A DNA stretch of 64,000 nucleotides from the NCBI GenBank assembly GCA_043228905.1, contig JBHGNT010000001.1, forward strand, positions 10,106,001 through 10,170,000, read 5' to 3'. Shown piece by piece: positions 21,416-32,124 of the stretch. The translations under genes and the position numbers were made by a program. The DNA comes from Azolla caroliniana (Eukaryota; Polypodiophyta). The notes under the pieces were generated by a model, which was not told where the DNA came from, did no database searches, and saw only the letters and a program-made list of their open reading frames with translations. How positions within the stretch are numbered: the first letter of the stretch is position 1; each line of letters begins with the position of its first letter.

Positions 21416-24196
21416 TTACGGAGAATCACTACTATAACTAATATACAATGACGATTCCTCCTCATCATCCTCGGATGTACCAATCAGTGCATTATCTTCG
21501 TCATAAACCAAATGGTTTGACTCTAGATTATATGTAGCAAATCTCGTTTGCCTTTGACTCGAGCCACCTTGTAGACCTGGTAATTTTTCTTTTATTATAT
21601 CTATTGTTGACTTCCTTAATCGTCCGGCTTTTGTAAGTGTGAAGTCGTACACGATGATATCCACATCAGAGATATCAAGGGTCGAGGTGTTACGAATGTT
21701 TCGCTTCCTCTTCCTACCTCCCCTTCTTGTTGGGCATTCAATCATCTCCAATGTATACTTACCTGTAAAAGCATTTGCACTTCTAGTGTTGTACCAATGA
21801 ACATTTATAGACTTGATCGTGTTTTCTATTTCATGCATTAGCACTTCTAGAATTTTACCAACCCAAAATTGGTGGCCATGTGAGTTCTCATCAACCGGCG
21901 TTGCAATCAACATCCCCGCGGTGAGCTCTTGCAAATTGCCTTGCCATCTAGCTTCAGCTGCTTTGGTCATCCTTGGTCCCACATAAATGTCTCTTTGTTG
22001 TGGATGGACTAAGCTATCATTAATCGCATTTACTAGTTGCTCCGGAGTTCTATTTACGCGATCATGTTGCAGCGACCATGTGAATGGCGTTTCCAAATTC
22101 CAATTATCAACAGATACACAATTGTCTATAATTTCTTTCTGATCACTATAAAATACATCCCACCATGACGTGTCTTGTTGTGCGGCATATTTCTTGGCGG
22201 CCTCAATATGCTTTCTTTTTTCTTCTAAGGCTTGGAGCCATGACCGTTTTTGTTCTGATACCAAGTCACTCTGCAACTGTCCTTTCTTTTCAATTGGCAT
22301 TTGCTTAGTTCCATGGACAATTGTACTCGGCATACAAAGTAATAACTGGCAACCACCTTCAGGTTCCCATGTTGTAGAAGATGAATATTGTTTAGCATAC
22401 AAAAGTGTAGAACCACTTATTCCATTTTTCTTTATCATAAAAATGTGATTGAAACTTATATTGTTTAACTGAGCAAGCACTTTAACATTCCCACCACCCC
22501 CATCTAATATATATCTCTTAAAGTCATATACCTCCTTCAAGTGTAACACTTTTGGGCGTGGTGTATATGCATCACAAATGACATCAAATAGTTTAGGTAA
22601 AGTGAAAGCATCATGCCGAGACAACTGTCTGGAGAATGTGCTAAACATCTGATCTATATGGTCATGTGTGTGGCCAACCAAAAGGAAATTGACTTTCACT
22701 TTCCTAAACAATTCTTGGTTGACCAACATACTTAGATAGCCAAATACAGTTGAATTTTTGTTCTCTCTAGCAGTATTGTCCAATTGAATGTATAGAACAG
22801 GGGGGAAAGGTTGGCCCCAAGACATCAAAACTCGGTGAATCACTGTAACTGTTAGGTTAGGGTCATTGTGAACATTGGGGTAAGTAATGAAGACGTGAGG
22901 TCGAACAGACCTATTATAAGCCAAGCATCCCACCAAGTGCATTTGAACAAGGCACTCATCATTGACATCTTTGGGGAGCCTCCGCATATGCGGCAAGCAT
23001 GTCTTCTTCTGGTCCATGCCATCTATCATTAAGCACATGTATTGTTCGGGCCTCTTCAAACACTTCTCTCTATGATGCATCGCCTTCTTTCGTTCTAAGG
23101 ATTGTGCCTCACGATGCTCTTGTAGTAACTTCTTACTCGTATCCTTTTCCATTGATGTCTTTGCACCTTTAGCCAAACTTTTAAGATTTGCACAAATGGA
23201 GCAATACCCCATACGTACTTTACGAGGAATAATAACATTTGAAAACCGAGCTCTCCATAATCTTGTGAATTGGCTATAGGTGATAGACTTATTACGTGAG
23301 CCCAGCATATCAGATCGATAGACATCATAAACTTCCCGACGTGTATAATTATCAGAAAGGTGCATCCTACCTGTAGTGGGCATTACTTCACAATTTAACT
23401 GAAAGTAAGTTTTCATCCAACCAATAGCATGTCTTCCAATTGCACCTTTCATACTTGGAACCTCTTTACAATTGAGCATCTGATCCCCGCTAAGTAGACG
23501 TTTTTGTACTCTATGTAGCCGCATGTTACTAACACATAACGCAATTTTGAATGCAACTCTACATATCTGTTGTGCATGGAAGATGTAATACTCGAATGAT
23601 ACTTTGATCCCCGTACATTTGTCGGATACTAGTTGCATATGTGACCCGAGGTAAGTGTCTTGCTCATCACCGGTCATCGAAAAATAGTATCGCCTTAATT
23701 CTCGCAACTTTGATTTTCCAATCATAGACATACAACCACGGGCACAACATATTTTTTTGACATCAAATCCAATCTGTTTATCTGATGTCACCAAGCTAAA
23801 TCTAGCCAGACGAATTCTTCGTGGGATTCTTCTAATATGCATAGGGCTCCCAGATTTCTCTTCCTGCATAGAGGTTGGTGTAACCTTGTTACAATCTAAT
23901 TCTCTGTTGTGACCATCACCAATGTTATTCAATGTTTCCTGGGCACTACCTTCATTCTCCATATCTTTATTAATATCGTATTCTTCAATAGAGAACTCTT
24001 CACATGTGTCATTATTTACATTCCCTGTAGATGAGCTCAGACAATATTCTTCGATAGAATATGGTGAGTCTGTCGACAGACAATATTCTTCAATCGAATA
24101 TGGTGACTCTGTCGACAAACAATACTCTTCAGTAGAAAACGATGAGTTTGATGACAAACAATATTCTTCAATCGAGAACGGTGAATCTTCACTCAT
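21416..24196 (-). CDS. candidate RNase-H-fold transposase (DUF7869-like), 926 aa
   Basis: Single-exon 926-aa protein. The N-terminus has four 13-residue repeats of the form SPYSIEEYCLSTD and then a basic region. The central part matches a pattern I associate with DUF7869-type proteins: MIDGMDQ (Asp392), a VHNDPNLT block, QLDNTARENKN (Asp473) and VGHTHDHIDQMFS (Asp512 or Asp515). The acidic residues are spaced like a DDE/D RNase-H catalytic triad. A C-terminal FWVGKILEV (from residue 777) and VHWY segment looks like a small beta-barrel reader or chromo-like fold, followed by a basic RRGGRKRKR patch. It starts at the ATG at 24196, with an AT-rich TATATAG close upstream. It is divergent from the ParB-MTase gene inside the same TIR unit. 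Transposase function is inferred from context and motif pattern. Confidence 0.8.
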   Translation of the reverse strand: MSEDSPFSIEEYCLSSNSSFSTEEYCLSTESPYSIEEYCLSTDSPYSIEEYCLSSSTGNVNNDTCEEFSIEEYDINKDMENEGSAQETLNNIGDGHNRELDCNKVTPTSMQEEKSGSPMHIRRIPRRIRLARFSLVTSDKQIGFDVKKICCARGCMSMIGKSKLRELRRYYFSMTGDEQDTYLGSHMQLVSDKCTGIKVSFEYYIFHAQQICRVAFKIALCVSNMRLHRVQKRLLSGDQMLNCKEVPSMKGAIGRHAIGWMKTYFQLNCEVMPTTGRMHLSDNYTRREVYDVYRSDMLGSRNKSITYSQFTRLWRARFSNVIIPRKVRMGYCSICANLKSLAKGAKTSMEKDTSKKLLQEHREAQSLERKKAMHHREKCLKRPEQYMCLMIDGMDQKKTCLPHMRRLPKDVNDECLVQMHLVGCLAYNRSVRPHVFITYPNVHNDPNLTVTVIHRVLMSWGQPFPPVLYIQLDNTARENKNSTVFGYLSMLVNQELFRKVKVNFLLVGHTHDHIDQMFSTFSRQLSRHDAFTLPKLFDVICDAYTPRPKVLHLKEVYDFKRYILDGGGGNVKVLAQLNNISFNHIFMIKKNGISGSTLLYAKQYSSSTTWEPEGGCQLLLCMPSTIVHGTKQMPIEKKGQLQSDLVSEQKRSWLQALEEKRKHIEAAKKYAAQQDTSWWDVFYSDQKEIIDNCVSVDNWNLETPFTWSLQHDRVNRTPEQLVNAINDSLVHPQQRDIYVGPRMTKAAEARWQGNLQELTAGMLIATPVDENSHGHQFWVGKILEVLMHEIENTIKSINVHWYNTRSANAFTGKYTLEMIECPTRRGGRKRKRNIRNTSTLDISDVDIIVYDFTLTKAGRLRKSTIDIIKEKLPGLQGGSSQRQTRFATYNLESNHLVYDEDNALIGTSEDDEEESSLYISYSSDSP

Positions 24197-25030
24197 GGCT
24201 TAAGGTCTAGATAGGGCTATATAAGTTATGTGCTTAGGGTAAGGAAAAAAACTAATAAGCTCCTCTCTAAACATATACTCCTCTCTAAACATAAACTTCT
24301 CTCTAAACAAAAGCCAAATCAATAGAATATCTATATTATGTAATATTATATTAATACAATACATAAAAAATTTATTTTTAATAAAGTAATTGTATTTAAA
24401 ATATCAATTATTATTTAAACTACATCTATATGAAGTTAAATCAAGTATAATATAAATCTAATCATTAACAAGCCATAAATATGTTGGATTAATGTTAAAA
24501 TCATTGGCTAATTAATGGCACCCATTTTGATATAGAACCTCTCACTCATTGGTTCTTTAATGCTCACCATTTTAAATATTAGACTTATCAATCATTGGTT
24601 AATTCATGCCCACATCTTTAATACACAACATTTGAGAGTCATAAAAATTGTGGCTTTTAGTAATCAATCATTGGTACATTCATGAACCTCTATCATTGTC
24701 TCCTTCATGACCTTTGAAGTCATTGCAGGTTGTTATGACTATAAAAGATTGATCAATATGTTAGTTTGACTTTGTAATCATTAATGCAATCATAAGTTAC
24801 TCTAGTTAATGTGACTGTGGTTACTAACTAACTATCCTCAAACTTACCAACCTTGGTTAAGGTGACTATGGTTACTTTAACCAATGTGGTCAATCCCTAT
24901 AAATAGGAAGACCTCGTCATATTTCACTCACAAGAGCGTACAGAGCGTACAGAGCGTACAAAGCACACAGAGCACACAGAGCACAAAGCACAAAAGCGCG
25001 ATCTCCGCCTCCACTGCCACACGATCAACC
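24197..25030. promoter_or_regulatory. divergent intergenic/promoter region of the two transposon genes
   Basis: 834 bp of AT-rich DNA between the two start codons. On the transposase side, the word CTCTCTAAACA occurs three times (about 24262-24310). On the ParB-MTase side, a direct repeat GTTAA(T/G)GTGACT(G/A)TGGTTACT occurs at about 24806 and 24857. TATAAATA follows at 24898-24905, then a 5' UTR built of AGAGCGTAC and AGAGCACAC repeats (24933-24990). No ATG lies between the TATA box and the chosen start at 25031. Confidence 0.65.
24898..24905 (+). promoter_or_regulatory. TATA box of the ParB-methyltransferase gene
   Basis: TATAAATA 133 bp before the ATG. It favours the start at 25031 over the in-frame ATG at 24884, which lies upstream of the box. 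Confidence 0.7.
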
Positions 25031-28000
25031 ATGTCTTCAAAGAGAATCGAGCGCGAGGACTCCAGGTAGGCCTCTAACACTGTGGACATTTTTGTAAATA
25101 TGTTTTGTCGCTCAAGAACTCGATACGCCGTATCGAGTTCCTGTATACAATACAAACTTTATACAGGAACTCGATACGGCGTATCGAGTTCATAATTTTT
25201 TTTTGCTTTTTAAACAGGAACTCGATACGTCGTATCGAGTTCCCGTTTAAAACCTAAACTTTAAATGGGAACTCGATACGCCGTATCGAGTTCTTGTGCT
25301 TTCTTTGCTTTTTAAACAGGAACTCGATACGGCGTATCGAGTTCCTGTATAAAAGAAGGCTCTGAAAGAGAAAATTTGTGTTTTTGGGGTAACAATTAAT
25401 TATTGTGTGGAAAAGATATCAAATTGTCTGTCAAAATCAGTCTTTTTTATGTTGACTTGCCTTACTTTTTAAAAAAAACATGCCCTAATTATAGGTGTTT
25501 TATGACCTACTATAGCTTAAAATAGTAGAAAATGATCCACAAATTGCCTTTATGATAGCAAATTCTCCTCAATATAGGTTTGGAATCTATATAAGTCATA
25601 CCTATTCTTTAAAAGAATATATAACCCTGTTTACTTATTACGATATATATTTTCTTGTTTGAATAGCCCTGCCTAGAATAGATTTTTGAATATAGGACTA
25701 CCATGTACTCTAAATGCATGATTGATATTTTCACTTCACCACTAATCGCCTGCTAGTGAGAACTGTTCTTCATCTTCATATTTATATTTTAATATACAAC
25801 CTTAATCTTTTATATTTTAATATACAACCTTAATCTACGTGACCACCTAACTTATGTTTTTGCATATACTTTCTTAAATAGGTCATTTGAGAACCTGTCG
25901 AACCGACCCGTGAAGAAAATAAAGCTTCGCATACAGGGTTCTCCAATCGAAGCCCAGACCAAGGTAGCTCCTGAGACCATGAAGAGAGGAAAAAAGCTTC
26001 TCTTCAACGAGGAGACAAAATCTCAGCCACATATTGATGTTAGCCAAAAGAAACTTGTCGCCGCTACTGGAGGTGAAGACCTTCCTGACCGTGATCTAAC
26101 GGACAAGGAATGGTGTATGCAATATGTCGACTCAAAGAAAAAAGTCGTATTGTATATAACAAAGAAGAAGGGGGAGGGGCAGCTTGGAAAGGAAACCCCA
26201 TTTATGTATGGCCGTATTCTACGATTTGACTACGAAGATGCAGATTCGGCCAACATACTGGTAATGATAGAGTGCTCCAAGGGGGTACGTAAAGTGTTCC
26301 TTTCAGAAGACCTTTTAGTAAAGGAATCTTGTGGGCCAGAAGCGTTCAAAAAAGATCTTGAAAGCTCACAAAACCTTATTGTTACCTTGAGGCCTTATAT
26401 ACAAGGCCATGTAACTCTAAGAGATGAAGTGCCCTCCCCATTGAAGGCCACAAAAAGGGTATCGAAAGTCCAGTCAAGACCACCAAAGAAGAAGACAACC
26501 AAATTGTCGGACACCAATTCAACAAGTGAAAACAAAGAGGAGGATAATAAGGGGACGCCAGGAGCTGAGCTGGCATCGGGTGTTTTGTCATCCGAGCAGA
26601 ATAAGATAAGGAGAGAGTTAATGCAACGTAAACTGGTCAGGAAAGGGCAAGTGTTTAATTTGCCTATAACACACATCCATGGGCCCCCTATTGATGAAAA
26701 AACAGGTCGACGACCACTTGAGATTAGAGAGCCACACCGCATGCATGTTCAAAATCTCAAGAAAAAAATGAAAATTAATCCTCATGCCACTGTGGTGCCA
26801 TTTATTGTTATGGTAGATCCTGAACAATGTGAAACCATTGAAGATTTTGATATTAGAAAGCATGATCAATATAATTATTTTGTCATTGGTGGATCGCATT
26901 CAGCAGAGGCACGTCGGCAACTTGTGAGAGAACATTCAACGACTTTCTTCTTCAAGTATGCCGAGTGCAAAATTTATGTTGGGCTCACAACCGAAGAGGC
27001 TAAGTTGTTGGCATGGGACCATAATAATGATAATGACTATAGGCAGAAAATGTCGTCCATTGAGCGTATACGGTTCTTCCACCACGAGTATTTAGACGTG
27101 AAACAAAAGTTTGGTGTGAAGTTACATCCAGGCCTACGACGTCAATGTCTGCATGAAGTCGTCATTGTGGTAGATGATAATGTTAAGTCCGATGGTCTTC
27201 GAAAATATGAGTCTTGGTTTCAATTGGCGTTTAGAGATGGAGAAGTATGGGACCTACAAGATGAAATCTTCTCAATGTGGGAGAATAAGGAGGTAAAGGG
27301 TCAACGACAAAAGAAATGTAAGGTTGATCCTCAACTAGAGTTAAAGTCACAAGCCGCCAAGAAAATTGACTTGACAATTGAAGAAGCGGCAGATGACATG
27401 AAGCTGTCTCTGTGGAGAGCGATGCAAGGTATTAAGGACGAGCAGCTTCTTGTGTCTGTTTTGTCAAGGGTTGTGGCGAAAGATTTAAGCCTTGAAGAAA
27501 TGGTCACTGAGTTCAATAAGTAAGTCTTTCAAATACTGAAATTGTAGTCTATCTGGTGTAATTCAAAGTTCTAATCTTGATTTCTAATTTTACAGTCATA
27601 AGGTTTACATGAAGATCCAAGAAGTTATGATGAAACAACTTGGATGTATAACTTGGGAACAAGTGACCGAGGATTATCCTCTAACGTCTTCATATAAGGC
27701 GTTATCAAAGTATTTTATTGCATTCAAGGATTGGGTTAGTATTGATGGTTTTTCATTACCCTTTCATCATATGTAGAGCTTGTATAATAATACCTGATGT
27801 CCTATTGCTTCTATTAGAAACCGTGTCGAGGCAAGAAACAAGGAGAAGTTAAGGATATACACGATTTCCCTACATCCTTCCTTGCACATCTCGAGCGAGC
27901 CAGAAAAGAAAAGGATCGTCGCTTAGTCAAGGCGTACGAAATGGAGGAAGATGGCTCCTTTAAAAAATTTAGCCACAAAAAAGATATTACGAGAGATCTT

Positions 28001-28934
28001 TACTACAATGTGGTTTGCGGTGATGTCGTCAACTTGATCCAAAAGGTGCCAAAGAAGGAATATACACTAATTATTGCGGATATTCCTTACGGATTTCGAA
28101 TGGCTGGGTCATCATACGACGATGAACCGTTTAGGTTTAAACAATTGGAGAAGATGGTCAAGGATTTCGCTGAGCTAACGACTGCATCCTTGTGGCGAAT
28201 AATTGTCTTTCATAGTATGGACCAAGGGTACTCGGTAGCTCAAGCTTTGAGATCTCGTTGCCATGGCATCGAGAACCTTGCATGGTAAGGATTATTTATA
28301 GGTGTCTTTCACTATATTGCATTTCTTAAGGTTGTTCAATCTATTCTTAACTCGATGTATTATTTTTTATAGGATCAAGACCAATGTAAATAGAGGGCCA
28401 ACTTTTCGGTTCGTTAATGCCATTGAATACATCACGGTTGGCTACTTCGATGAAATTACGAAACAGAGAATCAAGGAGCATTCTAATGAAGTGGGAGGTT
28501 CAAATCTGTTGGTATATCCAGCAATGACACGGAAATTGCGACATGTCACCACGACAGAACGGGGACTTGTCAACCCATACCAAAAACCTCAACGACTTAT
28601 GATGCGCTTGATCGAGATGTTTTCTATCGAAGGAGATTGGATATTAGATCTCTTTTCTGGCACAGGTATTCCTCGAACTAGGGTAGCGATCTTGAGATAA
28701 CCAATCCCTTTTTTTTTCGTTTGACAACTAAATCTTCTTGTTACTTACATCACAGGAACGACGTCTGCATGTGCATTGAAGCTTTTTAGAAATACAGTTG
28801 CATTGGAGAAGGACGAGAACCAGGTTATATTTATTAATATGCGGATTAAGGCTTTGTGGGAGTGCCCAGACCAGGATGATGAGGTCGGTGCAAAGAACCT
28901 CGCTAATACAAAAAGGTTTCAACCTGCTTCGTGA
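25031..28934 (+). CDS. ParB/Srx-like domain fused to a beta-class DNA amino-methyltransferase, six exons
   Basis: Exons 25031-25065, 25882-27519, 27596-27734, 27818-28284, 28373-28665 and 28756-28934 join in frame at GT-AG introns to give 916 aa. A lysine-rich N-terminus leads to a ParB/sulfiredoxin-like domain (about residues 250-420) with the nucleotide-loop signature IGGSHSAEARR (GGSH at 348-351) and the segment AWDHNNDNDYRQKMS. The C-terminal half is an amino-MTase of permuted order: catalytic motif IV DIPYG (692-696, DPPY type) precedes SAM-binding motif I DLFSGTGTTSACA (from 852). This is the arrangement of beta-class N6-adenine/N4-cytosine enzymes (N6_N4_Mtase). ParB-MTase fusions are familiar in bacteria and phages. 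Here the gene has plant introns and a TATA promoter and sits inside a TIR transposon. The TGA at 28932-28934 may be premature (see the tail entry). DNA methylation is inferred, and the modified base cannot be told. Confidence 0.88.
25066..25881 (+). other. intron 1 of the ParB-MTase gene
   Basis: 816-bp intron with donor AG/GTAGGC after only 35 coding bases and acceptor AAATAG/GT. Codon phase (AG + G) is preserved. The first 280 bp carry the palindrome array and the rest is plain AT-rich DNA. Confidence 0.88.
25116..25344. repeat. array of five 25-bp palindromes at exact 51-bp spacing
   Basis: Copies at 25116-25140, 25167-25191, 25218-25242, 25269-25293 and 25320-25344. Each is GAACTCGATACG, one variable base (C, G, T, C, G in order), then the exact reverse complement of the arm. 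All ten 12-bp arms are identical, while the four 26-bp spacers differ in sequence but not in length. Some spacers form weaker dyads themselves (CTGTATA...TATACAG in the first, GTTTAAA...TTTAAAT in the third), extending the symmetry. The pattern is that of cooperative dyad-binding sites on nearly one face of the helix. Confidence 0.95.
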
Positions 28935-29108
28935 GAGCCTATTCCTCCGTTAGCCGGCGAACCGGGGGAGCTAATAGAGCTTGATGATGAGCTTATAGAA
29001 GATATTTCGTTGGCTCGGCTAACAGGGGAAGCCAATGCACGTATAGCCGAAGAGAGTTCTACACAAGATGATGAAGAAAATGACGTTGATGAATTGATTG
29101 CTATGTAA
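28935..29108 (+). pseudogene. open acidic tail beyond the ParB-MTase stop
   Basis: Directly after the TGA at 28932-28934 the same frame stays open for 57 codons to a TAA at 29106-29108. It encodes an acidic segment (for example GELIELDDELIED and QDDEENDVDELIAM). The protein composition suggests this was the original C-terminus. A C-to-T change in a CGA codon at a CpG would explain the stop. Confidence 0.55.
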
Positions 29109-29781
29109 TAGACTCTATGAAGAAAATGACACTGACGATTTGTTAGGATTTCACATTATTAATACAAATTTTGGGTTTTACCTAGTGGATTCTATTCTTT
29201 ATAATCTTCTATATGTTTCAATTTTATTTTTATATACTTGGTTAGTAGATTTATGACATTGGTTTCACTGCGTGCATAGCTGACTACCAAATTTATGGAG
29301 AAACATGAATTAGTTTAAATTGAGGTTGATTTTGGTCCAAGCTAACCTTAACAGAACATGGCCCTATAATTGTTGCCATGACTGTCCATGTTGTTATTAT
29401 GGATCTTTGTCTTCTATTGTTAAAACTATTATGTTTCTATTCCATTGCTGCTTAGATTGTGTAGTGTGTTGATAATGGTTCCAGTTGCATTATCGTTCGG
29501 AGTTTGATCCTGTGTGAATCACCTAAGCAATAGAGTAGATCAATTTTAAATACAGGTATGAAAGCCTAATAGGTTTGTTATTTCCACGACATTATCCTAA
29601 AGTTCACTGCCTTACATTGTCCACAATTATATACATATGGTTTGATCCCATATGAACAAACTGAGGAATAGATTAGATCAACTTTAAATACAAGTATTGA
29701 ATACTTTAATAAGTTAGTTATTCCAATCACTTATCCTAATGTGCACTATCCTACATTTTTCACAATTACATACATGCACGT
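29109..29781. other. transposon DNA between the ParB-MTase gene and gypsy D
   Basis: AT-rich, no gene seen. Two related blocks (about 29500-29590 and 29640-29730) share words such as TTTGATCC, GATCAATTTTAAATACA or GATCAACTTTAAATACA, and CTATCCTACAT- or CTGCCTTACAT-like ends. This indicates a local degenerate duplication of about 140 bp. Confidence 0.6.
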
Positions 29782-30406
29782 TGTCGTGAAGAAAACCGTC
29801 CACAAGAGGAATCGGTGTACCGGAGCGTAGAAACCGACTCTTCATGCACGTGCGCCTTAAGTTGTACATAGGAGATCCTAGGTAAATTCGGTAGGTAGAG
29901 AGTAAAGGGGGGGAGAAACGGCTCCTTCCTTGCCTATAAAAGGAGGGAGACGAGGAGAGTAAAGGGATCGCGAAGAGTCGAGGACGAAGGGCTGTGGGGA
30001 TTGGGCGCGAAGGCTTCTCTCTCTCTCTCTCGGGTTCGCAGACTCCATAGCTTCCTGCTGTGCAGGTTTCAGGAGGCTCGCGCTGCTCTGAGGAATGCCC
30101 GAGTGCTCCCCGCAGCACCTCCAGCCTGTTCCTGTCTTTCTGTGCGTTTGCGAACAGGTATCGGCATTTGTTCGCCGGCCTGTTCGGTTGTAACCCACTT
30201 CGTGTTCTTATTGTTTGTCTTGTCAATACATACATATTTTCGTGTCTTTCTGTGTCGTTGTCCCACTCGCGTCTCTGCGTCGAAGGGCCGTGTCCCTGTG
30301 AATCTACGCTCGCACGTAGTGGGTCCCTTCTCTTCTCTCTTACTCTTCGGTACAGGACCCTTGAGGTCCCGCCTCATTCCACGCATCCGCAAGGAATCCC
30401 TCGACA
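29782..30406 (+). repeat. 5' LTR of gypsy D
   Basis: 625 bp with TATAAAAG at 29935-29942 and a short CT run. It lacks a block of about 15 bp that is present in the 3' LTR near 36541. Otherwise the two LTRs are nearly identical, indicating a young insertion. Confidence 0.95.
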
Positions 30407-30423
30407 TATTTGGTGAACCCGAC

Positions 30424-32124
30424 ATGAAGGAGGCGGCAGAAGAGCAAAAGATGAGGGGGTCGGATCTTGCAGAGGCCATGGCTTCAGCCGTGGATCGGAT
30501 ATTGAGCACACGCGAGGGCACCGGCGCCCTCGACAGAGCCATTGAGGCGGTTGTCGGTACGATCGGCCGTTTCAGCGGAAAGGATGCTACGAAGTATTTG
30601 GCGTCCTACGGGGCGGAAATGCTGATGCAGGACATTCCGGAAGAGAGGCGTCTTGCCGGGTTCCCTCGAGTGGCGATGCCAAGCATCCATGCGGAGGTGC
30701 TCGAGTTACGGGCGGAGAGCCATACCTGGGAGGAGTTCGAAGGCCGACTCCTAGAGAAATATGGGCTGGACGACACGCTCCGGCTTTCGAAACGGGACTT
30801 CATGGAGTGGGTGGAGTCCCCCGGCAAAGGAAGAAACACGTCGGCACTCCTCCGGGAGTTCGAAGAACGCTTTGCGCGCCTTTCGGCGCTTGACCGAACT
30901 ATCCTAGATACGAGCCGAGTCCTACTGTTCGTCAAATCGGTGGACGAGCGGGACCGGGATCAAGTCGGCTCCTTGCTGGAAACCGAAGACGGGTTGACAA
31001 CCGACTAGGCTGCGGTTAAGAGAGTCTGTGGCCGTTTCGACAAACGGCGAGAATGGGCTGACAACGGGGCGGCCGGTGCGGGCTCTGTTACAGCAAGGAG
31101 GCTTGGACCGGCGCCGCAAGTACGAAGGGAAGAAGCCCGGGAATGGCTCGAAACCGGTCCGGCTTCGACTGACATGGTCAATGGCTCGTCCGGAGGAGCA
31201 GCGCTGGAGGAGTTGACGCGGGCGATAAAGGATCTCCAGATCGCCCAGACTCGAAGGGAAGGCGGCGAACCGGCTCGTGACCGACGGCCGGCAGTAGGGA
31301 ACAGGTGCATGTGGTGCGACGAGGTCGGCCACATCCGGAAGGACTGCGGCGATTTCGCAGAAGCGTTGAGGAGCCGGGTGGTGTACCTGTGGGAAGGCCG
31401 GGTGCACGCCGGCGACACCAGAAGGGCCCTAAACCGAAATGACGGACGAGGAGGTATGAAGAGACTGATGGAAGAGGCAGCGGCCCGACACGTGGAGGCC
31501 ATCCACTACTCGGCGTCGGCCGGCATTCGGGTCGGGGGCAGCGAGGCCCGAAAGGAGGGCAAAGACGGATTCTGGTCGGCAATGCTGGAAGGTCTTGCCG
31601 GCACACGGCCAAGGAAAGACGAAACGGACCATGCTGAGAGACGGGTCCGGGAAATAACCGGGTGGAGCGATCCGGTCGAGGAGAAGACGGGCTTCGTAGA
31701 AGCCGCTTGCCGGAACTACGAGGCTCTGGTAGAAGACAAGCGAGTAGGGAAAGCCAGAGCGGCGGGGCCCTCACAACGATACGAGACCCGATTCGGGCAA
31801 CGACGGAACGATTCCGGCGGATCCAGCTCGCAAGACAACCCCAGGAAGGGCGGATACCGACTGGGGACAGAAATAGAAAGGACTACGGACCTACGAAAGG
31901 TCCTAGAAGAACGGATCCTCGACAGCAAAGTGGAGTTGTCATTACGGGAGGTGCTAGGGATCGCCAAGAAGGAGTTCCACGACTCCATTGTAGACTTGGT
32001 GAAACGGAAGAGACTGTCGACAGAGATGGAACCGGAAAGACCGGTGGAGGTGCGGACGACGCACATCGATGACTCGGCGCTGGAAGATGAGTGGGCGGAG
32101 AGCCACTATTCGAGGCCACACTAG
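30424..32124 (+). pseudogene. gypsy D gag
   Basis: The frame starts MKEAAEEQK just after the PBS. It covers a retrotransposon-gag core (WEEFEGRLLEKYGLDD, LREFEERFARLSALD), then an intact CCHC knuckle CMWCDEVGHIRKDC (31306-31347). It ends at a TAG at 32122-32124. One internal TAG at 31006-31008 breaks it; elsewhere the frame is open. The terminal TAG lies in the same frame as the downstream protease and is shared with copy A. Confidence 0.85.

Noticed and set aside
24884-25069. Upstream in-frame ATG at 24884 as the start of the ParB-MTase gene
   Set aside because: It precedes the TATA box at 24898, and the extra residues are translated 5' UTR repeats.
25116-25344. CRISPR array (25-bp repeats, 26-bp spacers)
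   Set aside because: Spacing is CRISPR-like, but the repeats are full palindromes with a variable centre, the spacers share ends with each other, no Cas genes exist, and the array lies in a spliced eukaryotic intron.
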